Origin: an uncultured Eubacteriales bacterium
GTDB lineage: Bacteria > Bacillota > Clostridia > Oscillospirales > Acutalibacteraceae
Direction: 5' to 3'
Length of the DNA: 13,135 nt
Assembly (NCBI GenBank): GCA_934476545.1
Contig: CAKSOB010000034.1
Location: 1 to 13,135 of the forward strand
Part shown: in pieces, positions 6,345-12,532 of the stretch
How positions within the stretch are numbered: position 1 is the stretch's first letter
Layout of the letters: each line of letters starts with the position of its first letter
The notes under the pieces: generated by a model
The model's input: only the letters and a program-made list of their open reading frames with translations
Database searches by the model: none
Told to the model about the DNA's origin: nothing
Position numbers and translations under genes: made by a program

Positions 6345-6899
6345 TTAAGCAGTTTCTTTCAGATCCACTGTACCTTCATACAGTGTGGCAGTGTCATCCG
6401 AGTTGTCGGAGGTGGGCTCTTCCAACCGAGATAACAGAGAAGATACCTTCTTGGCGGAGGTGCCGAATTCGCTGATAGGTTCTCCCAATCGAGCAGTTGC
6501 CTGCGCAAAGGAATATGCGTTCGATACAGTTTTGCCACCCATAGGGTACGTCCAACGGACATCGCCTAAATCGTCAATCAGAGCGAACAGTAAGCAGGCG
6601 TTACGCTTCATGGCTTGATTCAGTTGGGCTTCATCATCCGGTTTCGCTGCAAAATGTACCGTCAAGCCGTAGGGGGCGCTGTCCGTTTGCAATTCAAATG
6701 TGTAGTCGCCCAGTTCATTTACTTTCAGTAACTCCAACAAAGCGCCATCCTTTGGGGCGTTTCCAATTTTCTCCACCCGATTTTCATACAGGGTTGTGGC
6801 ATAATCGGGGCTGTCGGCAGTGTTGCAGCCGGTCATGGCAAAGGGTAGGGAAACAACCGCACAAAGAGCGGCAAGGGCTATCTTTTTTCTCCAATTCAT
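6345..6899 (-). CDS. DUF4825-like lipoprotein
   Basis: A 184-residue exported lipoprotein: basic N-terminus, hydrophobic stretch, then lipobox-like AMTGC (Cys25). The mature part contains ENRVEKIGNAPKDGALLELL followed by a segment with FELQTDSAPYGLTVHF, which matches what I know of DUF4825, a domain found in Firmicutes lipoproteins and BlaR1-like sensors (binding role not established). A C-terminal segment near TATLYEGTVDL echoes the N-terminal ATLYENRVEKI, possibly a partial internal duplication. It starts 8 bases after the uracil-DNA glycosylase stop with only a weak AGGTG site, so it is probably co-transcribed with that gene. The function is unknown; the DUF call is from motif memory. Confidence 0.75.
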   Translation of the reverse strand: MNWRKKIALAALCAVVSLPFAMTGCNTADSPDYATTLYENRVEKIGNAPKDGALLELLKVNELGDYTFELQTDSAPYGLTVHFAAKPDDEAQLNQAMKRNACLLFALIDDLGDVRWTYPMGGKTVSNAYSFAQATARLGEPISEFGTSAKKVSSLLSRLEEPTSDNSDDTATLYEGTVDLKETA

Positions 6900-6907
6900 A
6901 AAAGCAC

Positions 6908-7489
6908 CTAATATTCCTTGGTAATATCTAATTGTAGCTCGTCAATTTTTTCTCGCAAAGACAGAAAATCTTCAAAGGCTGCCGGCTTGTTATTGGGGTT
7001 TCGCAGCAGTGCGGCAGGGTGAAGGGTTGCCATCATCAGAATACCGTTCTTTTCCATAAAGATACCGTGTTCTTTTGTAATTTTAATTTGGGGATTCATG
7101 ATTTTCATAGCGGCAATGCGACCTAAGCAAACAATAATTTTTGGTTTCATCAAAGCTACTTGATTTCGCAACCAGTTCAAACAGGCTTCCTGCTCCTCCG
7201 GTAGGGGATCTCTATTTTGCGGTGGACGACATTTCACAATGTTGGCAATATAAATGTTTTTTTTCCGGCTCAAATCTACCGCCTCTAACATTTTATCCAG
7301 CAGTTGACCGCCTCGCCCTACAAAGGGTTCGCCTTGTAAGTCCTCGTTTTGTCCCGGGCCTTCTCCGATAAACAGCACTTTTGCATTTGGATTGCCCACA
7401 CCAACCACCACGTTGGTTCTGGTTTCGCACAAGCCGCATTTTCTGCAAGACAAACACGCTTGCTCCAGGGATTCCCAATCTTGATACAT
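6908..7489 (-). CDS. Uracil-DNA glycosylase, family 4 (Fe-S type)
   Basis: Removes uracil from DNA in base-excision repair. The catalytic motif is GEGPGQNED and the second motif is HPAALLR. The 4Fe-4S ligands typical of family 4 are visible: CRKCGLC near the N-terminus, then VKCRPPQNRDP and EACLNWL. I place the start at the second ATG (7489; 193 residues, MYQDWESLEQAC), because GGATGAGG sits at proper distance before it. The ATG at 7498 has its GGAAAGG directly abutting it. Length and motifs are those of a complete enzyme. It is followed by the DUF4825-like lipoprotein gene in a two-gene unit. Confidence 0.92.
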   Translation of the reverse strand: MYQDWESLEQACLSCRKCGLCETRTNVVVGVGNPNAKVLFIGEGPGQNEDLQGEPFVGRGGQLLDKMLEAVDLSRKKNIYIANIVKCRPPQNRDPLPEEQEACLNWLRNQVALMKPKIIVCLGRIAAMKIMNPQIKITKEHGIFMEKNGILMMATLHPAALLRNPNNKPAAFEDFLSLREKIDELQLDITKEY

Positions 7490-7518
7490 CTTCCTCATCC
7501 TTTCCGATCATTGCTATT

Positions 7519-7547
7519 AGTATACCACATTGTAAATTTTTTGGAAA
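7519..7547 (-). promoter_or_regulatory. Promoter of the udg operon
   Basis: On the minus strand TTTCCA (plus 7547-7542), a 17-base spacer and TATACT (plus 7524-7519). Transcription would start near 7512, about 23 bases before the chosen start codon. Confidence 0.55.
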
Positions 7548-7573
7548 CAGTGGGGAATAATTTTCAGAAACAG

Positions 7574-7602
7574 TTGCTTTTTTTTGCAAAATAGAGTACA
7601 AT
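7574..7602 (+). promoter_or_regulatory. Promoter of the phosphotransacylase gene
   Basis: TTGCTT (7574-7579), a 17-base T/A-rich spacer and TACAAT (7597-7602). The transcript would start near 7609, about 33 bases before the ATG. It diverges from the udg promoter, with the -35 boxes 26 bases apart. Confidence 0.55.
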
Positions 7603-7641
7603 GTTAATTGTATATTCATAACAAAAAAGAGGGATTCCGTC

Positions 7642-8211
7642 ATGAAAATTGTAGTTGAAACTTCAGCACGTCATATTCACATCTCAGAAGCCGATTTTTT
7701 TCAATTATTCGGTGAGGGAAAATCTTTGACAATGAAAAAAGAATTATCTCAGCCGGGACAATTTGCCGCTGAGGAGCGTGTTACCGTTATCGGGCCAAAG
7801 GGGGAGATGAAGGGCGTTTCCATTTTGGGTCCGTTCCGTCCGCAGACACAGGTAGAAGTATCTCGTTCCGATGCTCGGAAATTGGGGATTGACGCGCCGA
7901 TTCGAGAGTCCGGTGTTCTGGATGGCACTCCGGGTTGTACATTAGTTGGTCCTGCCGGCGAATTGCAGCTGGACTCCGGTGTGATTGTTGCAAAGCGCCA
8001 CGCGCACCTGACTCCGGAAACTGCCGAGAAGTGGGGCATCAAGGACAAGCAGATTGTTTCCTTGAAGATGGACTACAACGACCGTGCGCTGATTTTCGGT
8101 GATGTAGTGGCTCGTGTCAGTGCTTCTTACAGCGATGCTGTTCACATTGATACAGACGAAGCAAATGCTGCTGCACTGCCATTTGTTGCAGAGGGCGAAA
8201 TTATCATCTGA
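7642..8211 (+). CDS. pduL: PduL-type phosphate acyltransferase
   Basis: A 189-residue enzyme that exchanges the CoA of acetyl- or propionyl-CoA for phosphate. It has the two His-rich metal-binding motifs of the PduL fold, SARHIHIS (8-15) and KRHAHL (near 119-124), which carry the zinc ligands, plus the paired beta-barrel pattern of the family. It begins directly at the barrel (MKIVVETSARH), without the N-terminal extension that targets some PduL proteins into microcompartments. No shell genes are nearby, so it is probably a cytosolic housekeeping acetate-forming Pta substitute (inference). The site GAGGG lies 8 bases before the ATG. It is monocistronic, with its own promoter and terminator. 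Confidence 0.93.
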   Translation: MKIVVETSARHIHISEADFFQLFGEGKSLTMKKELSQPGQFAAEERVTVIGPKGEMKGVSILGPFRPQTQVEVSRSDARKLGIDAPIRESGVLDGTPGCTLVGPAGELQLDSGVIVAKRHAHLTPETAEKWGIKDKQIVSLKMDYNDRALIFGDVVARVSASYSDAVHIDTDEANAAALPFVAEGEIII

Positions 8212-8220
8212 TGTTTATTG

Positions 8221-8248
8221 AAAAAGGCGGTTTCGAAACCGTCTTTTT
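8221..8248 (+). terminator. Intrinsic terminator after pduL
   Basis: Arms 8221-8233 and 8236-8248 pair over 13 bases with one G-T wobble and a tiny TCGA loop, ending in CTTTTT. It begins 10 bases after the stop codon. Confidence 0.9.
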
Positions 8249-8363
8249 GCATATTTTTCCTTTTCTTTCTATAAAAAGACAACGCCTATATTATAAGGAA
8301 AAAGAATCCGGGGGAGTTTACAACATTTTTTGAAAAATTATAAAAGAAATTTGCATTTAGGGG

Positions 8364-8392
8364 TTGTATTTTCTTTCCGGATGCGATATACT
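8364..8392 (+). promoter_or_regulatory. Promoter of the SRP RNA gene
   Basis: TTGTAT (8364-8369), a 17-base spacer and TATACT (8387-8392). It predicts transcription from about 8399. The 115 bases between the pduL terminator and this promoter are AT-rich and show no other feature. Confidence 0.7.
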
Positions 8393-8399
8393 TAGGAAG

Positions 8400-8603
8400 T
8401 TAGCTGGGGAAAATAAAGCAAGGCAGAGATGCATGCATTAGGATATGCGGGCGAGCGGGCCCTGCGCGACAGAGCGCCGGGAACCATGTCAGGCGGGGAA
8501 CCGAGCAGCATTAAACGGAGTTGCTCTGTGCGATGCAGGTCGTCTGTTCGTTCGCATATCCCAATGCATGGTTACCATGAAAATGGTCTGCTTTGCTTTT
8601 TTC
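8400..8603 (+). ncRNA. ffs: Signal recognition particle RNA
   Basis: The RNA core of the particle that brings membrane and secreted proteins to the translocon, bound by Ffh. The conserved helix 8 tip is clear: ATGTCAGG (8486-8493), stem CGG / CCG around a GGAA tetraloop (8497-8500), then GAGCAGCA (8503-8510). The long arm is closed by TGCATTAGGATATGCG (from 8434) against CGCATATCCCAATGCA (ending 8571). The outer ends pair again: GCAAGGCAGA (8418-8427) with TCTGCTTTGC (8587-8596), followed by TTTTTTC, which acts as terminator. The about 200-nt length points to a larger form than the 4.5S type. Ends are estimated from the promoter and the closing stem. dnaX follows, as in Bacillus (scr-dnaX). 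Confidence 0.88.
8587..8603 (+). terminator. 3' end and terminator of SRP RNA
   Basis: TCTGCTTTGC pairs back to 8418-8427 and is followed by a T6 run. The RNA's own closing helix serves as the terminator stem. Read-through into dnaX, whose ribosome site starts 13 bases on, is possible, since no separate dnaX promoter is visible. Confidence 0.55.
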
Positions 8604-8630
8604 TTTCTGTCAATAAAAGGAGGTGTTCGT

Positions 8631-10325
8631 TTGTATCAGGTGCTATACCGTAAGTGGCGTCCCACTGTTTTTGCTGATGTGGTGGGGCAGCCGCAGGTGA
8701 CGCAAACGTTGCAAAACGAACTCTCTGCCGGTCGTATCGCTCATGCGTATTTATTTACCGGCTCCCGTGGGACAGGGAAAACAACCTGCGCTAAAATTTT
8801 GGCAAAGGCAGTAAACTGTTTAGCCCCTGTTAACGGGGATCCCTGTGGTGCTTGCGACATCTGCAAGCAAGCCAATGAAGGCTCTTTATTGGACATTGTA
8901 GAGATTGATGCTGCCAGCAACAACGGTGTGGACAACATCCGTGCCTTGCGGGAAGAAGCCAACTTCACGCCCGCCTGTGCCAAGTATCGTGTCTACATCA
9001 TTGATGAGGTGCATATGCTGTCGCAAGGTGCCTTCAACGCATTGTTAAAAACGTTGGAAGAACCGCCTGCGCATGTCATTTTTATTTTGGCAACCACAGA
9101 GGTGCATAAGCTGCCGGCAACGATTTTATCCCGTTGCCAACGGTTTGATTTTCGACGGATTCCGCCTGCGGATATTTCCAATCGACTTCGCTACATTGCG
9201 GAGCAAGAGGGTGCCACACTGGAGGAAGAAGCCGGATTGCTGATTGCCCGACTTGCCGATGGCGCGCTGCGAGATGCTCTGTCTTTGTTAGATCAGTGCA
9301 TCGGTATCAATTCAACCGTTACGGTGGAAGTGGTGCAGCAAACAGTTGGTATTGCAGGACGAGAGCATTTGTATCGCTTTACCAACGCTATTACTTCGCA
9401 AAATGCAGAAGATGCCTTATCGTTAATTGATGCGCTTCACAGCGGCTCTAAGGACATGATGCGGCTGTGCGAAGAATTGTGCGATCATTTCCGCAGTTTG
9501 ATGATGATTAAAACCTCTCAGTCTGCCGACCGAATTTTAATGGTATCTCAGTCGGAGTTTGCAGAACTGAAGCAGCAAGCGCTGCCCATTCCGTTATCCA
9601 CTTTGATTCATGGGATGGATACGCTGCAAGCTGCGATGGAGCGCATGAGTCGAGGGGTAAATCAGCGAATCGAGTTGGAAATGGCAATGGTAAAGCTTTG
9701 CACACCAAAGCTGGACACTTCAACCGAAGCGCTGCTTCGACGGATCGATGCACTGGAACGCCGCCTCTTATCTGGCGAACCCATCAAAACCGTTGTTCTA
9801 CAGGAACCGGCAGAAGTCGCAGAGCCGATTTCTTCGTTGGAATCTGTTTCCAAACAACAACCGGAAATTTGTTCCGAAGAGCCGATGACACCGCCTGTGG
9901 AGGCGCGCTCCGCACCTGTGGAACCTGAGCCGCAGATACAGGAACCGGTTCCGCAACCACAGCCTAAAAAGGCGGTATCCATCAGTCAGCTTTGCGATGA
10001 TGCCGTACCGTTCCACGATTGGGTAGAGGTTTTGCAGCTGTTGCGGGAATCTTCTCGTTCCGTGGCAGCATCCTTCTCCAATTCGGAGGCGTATGTGAAC
10101 GGTAGTTATTTGTTGATTAAAGCCGGCAATGACATGGCATTTGAACTGCTTCGGAAAGAGGAAAATCGCAAAAAAATGCGAGATACCATCCGACAGGTCA
10201 CAGGGAAGGAATATAAGCTAGGCCCCTACAAGCCATCTCAAACAAAAGAAGAACAAGACGACCCCTTGGAAGTCCTTGCACGGCAAGCAGCCCAAGCGGG
10301 AATTAATGTAATAAAAAATACTTAA
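8631..10325 (+). CDS. dnaX: DNA polymerase III subunit gamma/tau
   Basis: A 564-residue clamp-loader ATPase of the replisome. The start is TTG 8631, giving MYQVLYRKWRPTVFADVVGQ, the usual DnaX N-terminus, with AAAGGAGG (8616-8623) 7 bases before. The upstream open frame lies in the SRP RNA and is not coding. Visible motifs are Walker A GSRGTGKTT, zinc-module cysteines around CGACDIC, Walker B IIDEVHML, and sensor 1 (LATTE) with SRC arginine finger (LSRCQRFDF). The AAA+ domain is followed by the collar domain, a Pro/Glu-rich linker (about residues 385-450) and a short C-terminal tau-like domain. It heads dnaX-ybaB-recR, the conserved Firmicutes order. No E. coli-type slippery heptamer is in frame. 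Confidence 0.97.
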   Translation: MYQVLYRKWRPTVFADVVGQPQVTQTLQNELSAGRIAHAYLFTGSRGTGKTTCAKILAKAVNCLAPVNGDPCGACDICKQANEGSLLDIVEIDAASNNGVDNIRALREEANFTPACAKYRVYIIDEVHMLSQGAFNALLKTLEEPPAHVIFILATTEVHKLPATILSRCQRFDFRRIPPADISNRLRYIAEQEGATLEEEAGLLIARLADGALRDALSLLDQCIGINSTVTVEVVQQTVGIAGREHLYRFTNAITSQNAEDALSLIDALHSGSKDMMRLCEELCDHFRSLMMIKTSQSADRILMVSQSEFAELKQQALPIPLSTLIHGMDTLQAAMERMSRGVNQRIELEMAMVKLCTPKLDTSTEALLRRIDALERRLLSGEPIKTVVLQEPAEVAEPISSLESVSKQQPEICSEEPMTPPVEARSAPVEPEPQIQEPVPQPQPKKAVSISQLCDDAVPFHDWVEVLQLLRESSRSVAASFSNSEAYVNGSYLLIKAGNDMAFELLRKEENRKKMRDTIRQVTGKEYKLGPYKPSQTKEEQDDPLEVLARQAAQAGINVIKNT

Positions 10326-10343
10326 ATTTGGAGGAATTATATT

Positions 10344-10688
10344 ATGAAAGCAAGATTACCACAAGGTTTCGGTGGCGGCCCAAATTTGCAGCAGTTGGCA
10401 AGACAAGCACAGGAAATGCAGGAGAAGATGGATGCAGCCAGCAAAGAGCTGGAGCAAAAAGAGTACACTGCAACAGTTGGCGGTAACGCCGTAACCGTTG
10501 TTGTAACCGGTGCAATGGAAGTAAAGTCCATCGACATTAAGCCTGAGGTTGTAGATCCGGAAGACATCGAGATGCTGTCCGATCTGGTAATTGCAGCAAC
10601 TAACGAGGCTCTCCGTGCAGCAGCAAACGAGAAAGCAGAAACCATGGATGCACTGTCCGGCGGTCTGCATATGCCGGGCGTATTTTAA
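10344..10688 (+). CDS. ybaB: Nucleoid-associated protein, YbaB/EbfC family
   Basis: A 114-residue small dimeric DNA-binding protein. A Gly-rich N-terminus is followed by a long helix (QLARQAQEMQEKMDAASKEL), the beta core VGGNAVTVVVTGAMEVKSI and a C-terminal helix with DLVIAATNEALRAA, all typical of the family. GGAGG lies 7 bases before ATG. It sits 18 bases after dnaX and 3 bases before recR, the standard arrangement. YbaB proteins coat DNA without strong sequence preference; a role in RecR-linked repair is suggested only by the conserved neighbourhood. Confidence 0.96.
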   Translation: MKARLPQGFGGGPNLQQLARQAQEMQEKMDAASKELEQKEYTATVGGNAVTVVVTGAMEVKSIDIKPEVVDPEDIEMLSDLVIAATNEALRAAANEKAETMDALSGGLHMPGVF

Positions 10689-10691
10689 TCA

Positions 10692-11294
10692 GTGGCAGGA
10701 TATCACGTTCCACCACTGGACAAGCTGGTTGAGCAATTTGAACAGCTTCCCGGAATCGGCAGTAAAACAGCACAACGGTTAGCCTATTTTGTGCTGAATC
10801 TTCCGAAAGAAAAAGCAAAGGAATTTGCCGATTCTATTGTATCGGCACACGAAAAAATCCACTACTGCAAAGTGTGTTGTAATTTGACAGATGGAGAGTT
10901 GTGTCCCATTTGTCGCAATGAAGCACGAGATCGTTCAGTCATCTGTGTGGTAGAGGATCCTCGAGATGTTTTTGCTTTTGAGCGTACCCACGAATTTAAA
11001 GCTACATACCATGTATTGCACGGCGCAATTTCGCCTCTGAGCGGAATCGGTCCGGAGCAGCTTTGCATCAAAGAGTTGTTGGCAAGAGTGCAGGACGGCA
11101 CCGTTCAGGAAGTGATCATGGCAACGAATCCCACCGTAGAGGGAGAGGCAACCGCAATGTATCTTTCTCGGCTCTTGAAGCCCTTGGGCATTAAGGTAAC
11201 ACGGTTGGCATACGGTATTCCGGTAGGAGGCGATTTGGAATATGCCGATGAAGTTACCCTGAGTCGCGCCATTGAAGGCAGAAGCGAAATGTAA
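10692..11294 (+). CDS. recR: Recombination mediator RecR
   Basis: A 200-residue protein that, with RecF/RecO, loads RecA at gaps. Domains in order: helix-hairpin-helix LPGIGSKTAQRLA, the zinc finger around YCKVC and CPIC, a Toprim domain (VICVVEDPRDVFAFE to TNPTVEGEATAMYL) and the Walker-B-like C-terminal end with GIPVGGDLEYADEVTL. All are intact. The start is GTG 10692, 3 bases after the ybaB stop, without a clear ribosome site, so translation probably depends on coupling to ybaB. Confidence 0.97.
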   Translation: MAGYHVPPLDKLVEQFEQLPGIGSKTAQRLAYFVLNLPKEKAKEFADSIVSAHEKIHYCKVCCNLTDGELCPICRNEARDRSVICVVEDPRDVFAFERTHEFKATYHVLHGAISPLSGIGPEQLCIKELLARVQDGTVQEVIMATNPTVEGEATAMYLSRLLKPLGIKVTRLAYGIPVGGDLEYADEVTLSRAIEGRSEM

Positions 11295-11320
11295 TTTCGA
11301 TTATTTTTTCAAGTTAGATA

Positions 11321-11329
11321 TGGTATGAT
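11321..11329 (+). promoter_or_regulatory. Extended -10 promoter candidate for smpB-ssrA
   Basis: TGGTATGAT carries TGn plus TATGAT (11324-11329). The -35 region is T-rich but has no clear hexamer. It lies about 47 bases before the smpB start. It may serve both smpB and ssrA, because no promoter is evident between them. Confidence 0.4.
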
Positions 11330-11375
11330 AAAGCAGTAGACCCATAAAGTTGTTTTGGAAAGGGGAATCGTTTTG

Positions 11376-11843
11376 GCAGGGAAAACAACAATGAAAACAA
11401 TTGCACAAAACAAAAAAGCCTTCCACGACTACTTTGTGGAGGAAAGCATGGAAGCCGGCATCGAGCTTTGCGGCACCGAAGTAAAATCCTTGCGGCAGGG
11501 CAGAGTGAATCTAAAAGATTCTTGGTGTTCCATTGTAGAGGGAGAGTTATTCCTTAACGGCGTGCATATCAGTCCTTACGAGCAGGGTAATATTTTCAAT
11601 CGTGACCCCATGCGGGTGCGTCGCTTGTTGATGCATAAACGAGAAATTATGCGGCTCTTGGGCTATGTAAAGCAAGACGGGTACTCTCTTATCCCGTTGT
11701 CACTTTATTTCAAAGGCTCGATTGTAAAGGTACAGCTTGGCGTTTGTAAGGGCAAAAAGCTGTATGATAAGCGAGCCGATATGGCAGAAAAAGCAGCCAA
11801 GCGAGATATGCAGCGGGCGATCAAAGAAAAGAATCGCATCTAA
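11376..11843 (+). CDS. smpB: tmRNA-binding protein SmpB
   Basis: A 155-residue partner of tmRNA in rescue of stalled ribosomes. I place the start at TTG 11376, giving MAGKTTMKTIAQNKKAFHDY, which matches the usual SmpB N-terminus. GGAAAGGGG lies at 11358-11366. TTG 11355 and ATG 11391 are the alternatives. The OB-fold core shows GTEVKSLRQGRVNLKDSW and, later, LIPLSLYFKGSIVKVQLGVCKGKKLYDKR. The C-terminal basic tail DMQRAIKEKNRI inserts into the mRNA channel in known structures. The tmRNA gene begins 34 bases after its stop. Confidence 0.97.
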   Translation, partial: AGKTTMKTIAQNKKAFHDYFVEESMEAGIELCGTEVKSLRQGRVNLKDSWCSIVEGELFLNGVHISPYEQGNIFNRDPMRVRRLLMHKREIMRLLGYVKQDGYSLIPLSLYFKGSIVKVQLGVCKGKKLYDKRADMAEKAAKRDMQRAIKEKNRI

Positions 11844-11850
11844 CAAACGG

Positions 11851-11870
11851 GCATTCCGGAAACGGAATGC
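11851..11870 (+). other. GAAA-tetraloop hairpin between smpB and ssrA
   Basis: GCATTCCG-GAAA-CGGAATGC is a perfect 8-bp stem with a GNRA loop, ending 7 bases before the mature tmRNA 5' end. No T run follows, so it is not a terminator. It looks like a leader structure of the tmRNA precursor. Confidence 0.55.
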
Positions 11871-11877
11871 TGCTTAT

Positions 11878-12231
11878 GGGGATGCAATGGTTTCGACGGG
11901 GATCGTAAGCCTTGGTAAGCGAGTAGCGGCGTGGAACCGCTATAAACTCCACACCTTAAAATTAAACGACAAGAATCAAAAAGTCGCTTTAGCAGCCTAA
12001 CTTAGGCTCTCGTCCTTACCGAGAGTACCGCGGCTTGGATAAGGGCGTCGATTAGCGGTGCACGTGAACTGCGTGACTCCTTTACCGCAGTCATGATTCA
12101 AAGGATACCAATGTAGTCAGCCTGCCGCTTTTGGGCGGATTACAGAGGAAATTTTAAAACAGCGGCTACACTCGTAGAAAGCCTTGGTAAGCGGTTTTCG
12201 GACAGGAGTTCGATTCTCCTCATCTCCACCA
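11878..12231 (+). ncRNA. ssrA: Transfer-messenger RNA
   Basis: A 354-nt tmRNA that rescues stalled ribosomes with SmpB and tags the unfinished protein. The acceptor arm pairs 5' GGGGATG with 3' CATCTCC, followed by encoded CCA. GGTTTCGACGGGGAT near the 5' end and GGAGTTCGATTCTCC (T arm) are standard. The tag frame ends ...NDKNQKVALAA with TAA at 11998-12000. The resume codon is probably AAC 11965 or a codon just before it, not the common GCN. GC-rich stretches after the tag fit the pseudoknots. P2 appears to be built from a 15-nt direct repeat (11907-11921 and 12179-12193); see the findings. It is one piece, not permuted. Confidence 0.96.
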
Positions 12232-12237
12232 TACTTG

Positions 12238-12269
12238 TACTCCGATTGTGATACAACGGAGTATTTTTT
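12238..12269 (+). terminator. Intrinsic terminator of ssrA
   Basis: TACTCCG (12238-12244) pairs with CGGAGTA (12257-12263), with a further TTGT/ACAA extension and a T6 run. It begins 6 bases after the tmRNA CCA. Confidence 0.9.
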
Positions 12270-12292
12270 ATTGGTCGCTTTAGCAAGAGAAA

Positions 12293-12313
12293 ACCACCGG
12301 TTCTACCGGTGGT
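12293..12313 (+). repeat. IS200-like left-end hairpin
   Basis: ACCACCGGT (12293-12301), loop TCT, ACCGGTGGT (12305-12313): a perfect 9-bp stem. IS200/IS605 elements use subterminal hairpins of this kind as the signal for single-strand cutting by TnpA. Confidence 0.65.
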
Positions 12314-12334
12314 AAATAAAAAACTTATAGAAAT

Positions 12335-12401
12335 AAAAAGCCACCTGATATAATGTAAGTGAGATTTGGCGATCGCATTACAAAATAACAGGAGGCTTTT
12401 T
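12335..12401 (+). promoter_or_regulatory. Stem that masks the tnpA ribosome site
   Basis: The arm 12335-12347 (AAAAAGCCACCTG) pairs with 12389-12401 (CAGGAGGCTTTTT), 12 of 13 bases, with one A-A mismatch. The second arm contains the AGGAGG ribosome site (12390-12395), 8 bases before ATG 12404. A TATAAT at 12350-12355 lies inside the loop region. IS200 is known to repress its transposase with such a structure. Confidence 0.65.
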
Positions 12402-12403
12402 AA

Positions 12404-12532
12404 ATGAAAAACGAAATTAAACATTTAGAACACTCAACCTATCGTTGCCAATACCATATCGTATTTGCAATGGTATTTTCAATCACACATCGTTGTGTGA
12501 ATTTCATCAAGGCAAGCTGTTACTCCATTTAA
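12404..12532 (+). pseudogene. Truncated IS200-family transposase (TnpA), 5' end
   Basis: From ATG 12404 the first 22 codons read MKNEIKHLEHSTYRCQYHIV and FA, the classic N-terminus of IS200/TnpA Y1 transposases. The frame then runs into unrelated sequence for 20 codons and stops at TAA 12530-12532. The catalytic HUH motif and tyrosine are missing, so it cannot be active. The downstream sequence belongs to the HTH regulator in another frame. Confidence 0.75.

Larger units (their letters stand above)
12285..12469 (+). mobile_element. Left-end remnant of an IS200-like element
   Basis: The fragment holds a subterminal hairpin, a possible promoter, a ribosome-site-masking stem and the first 22 codons of a Y1 transposase. 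From about 12470 on the sequence no longer matches what such a transposase should encode (APKYR... expected after HIVFA), so the element is cut there. No right end is recognised. The left boundary is estimated from the hairpin and is uncertain by several bases. Confidence 0.65.

Noticed and set aside
8249..8363. Riboswitch or leader between pduL and SRP RNA
   Set aside because: The stretch is short, AT-rich and shows no conserved aptamer-like stems.
8429..8653. Open frames over the SRP RNA
   Set aside because: They cover conserved SRP helix 8 and its stems; the dnaX frame there is only an upstream extension without a ribosome site.
9960..10180. Programmed frameshift in dnaX (AAAAAG near 9965; A7 near 10170)
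   Set aside because: In frame these read T AAA AAG and C AAA AAA ATG; neither fits the X XXY YYZ pattern and no stop-stem arrangement like that of E. coli is seen. Transcript slippage at A7 remains possible but unsupported.
11737..12000. Open frame joining the smpB end and the tmRNA tag
   Set aside because: It only reaches the stop because it shares the tag reading frame; it crosses the tmRNA acceptor and has no start signal.
12200..12231. Integration site duplication of the tmRNA 3' end
   Set aside because: I saw no second copy of the ssrA 3' end downstream in the window and no integrase there.
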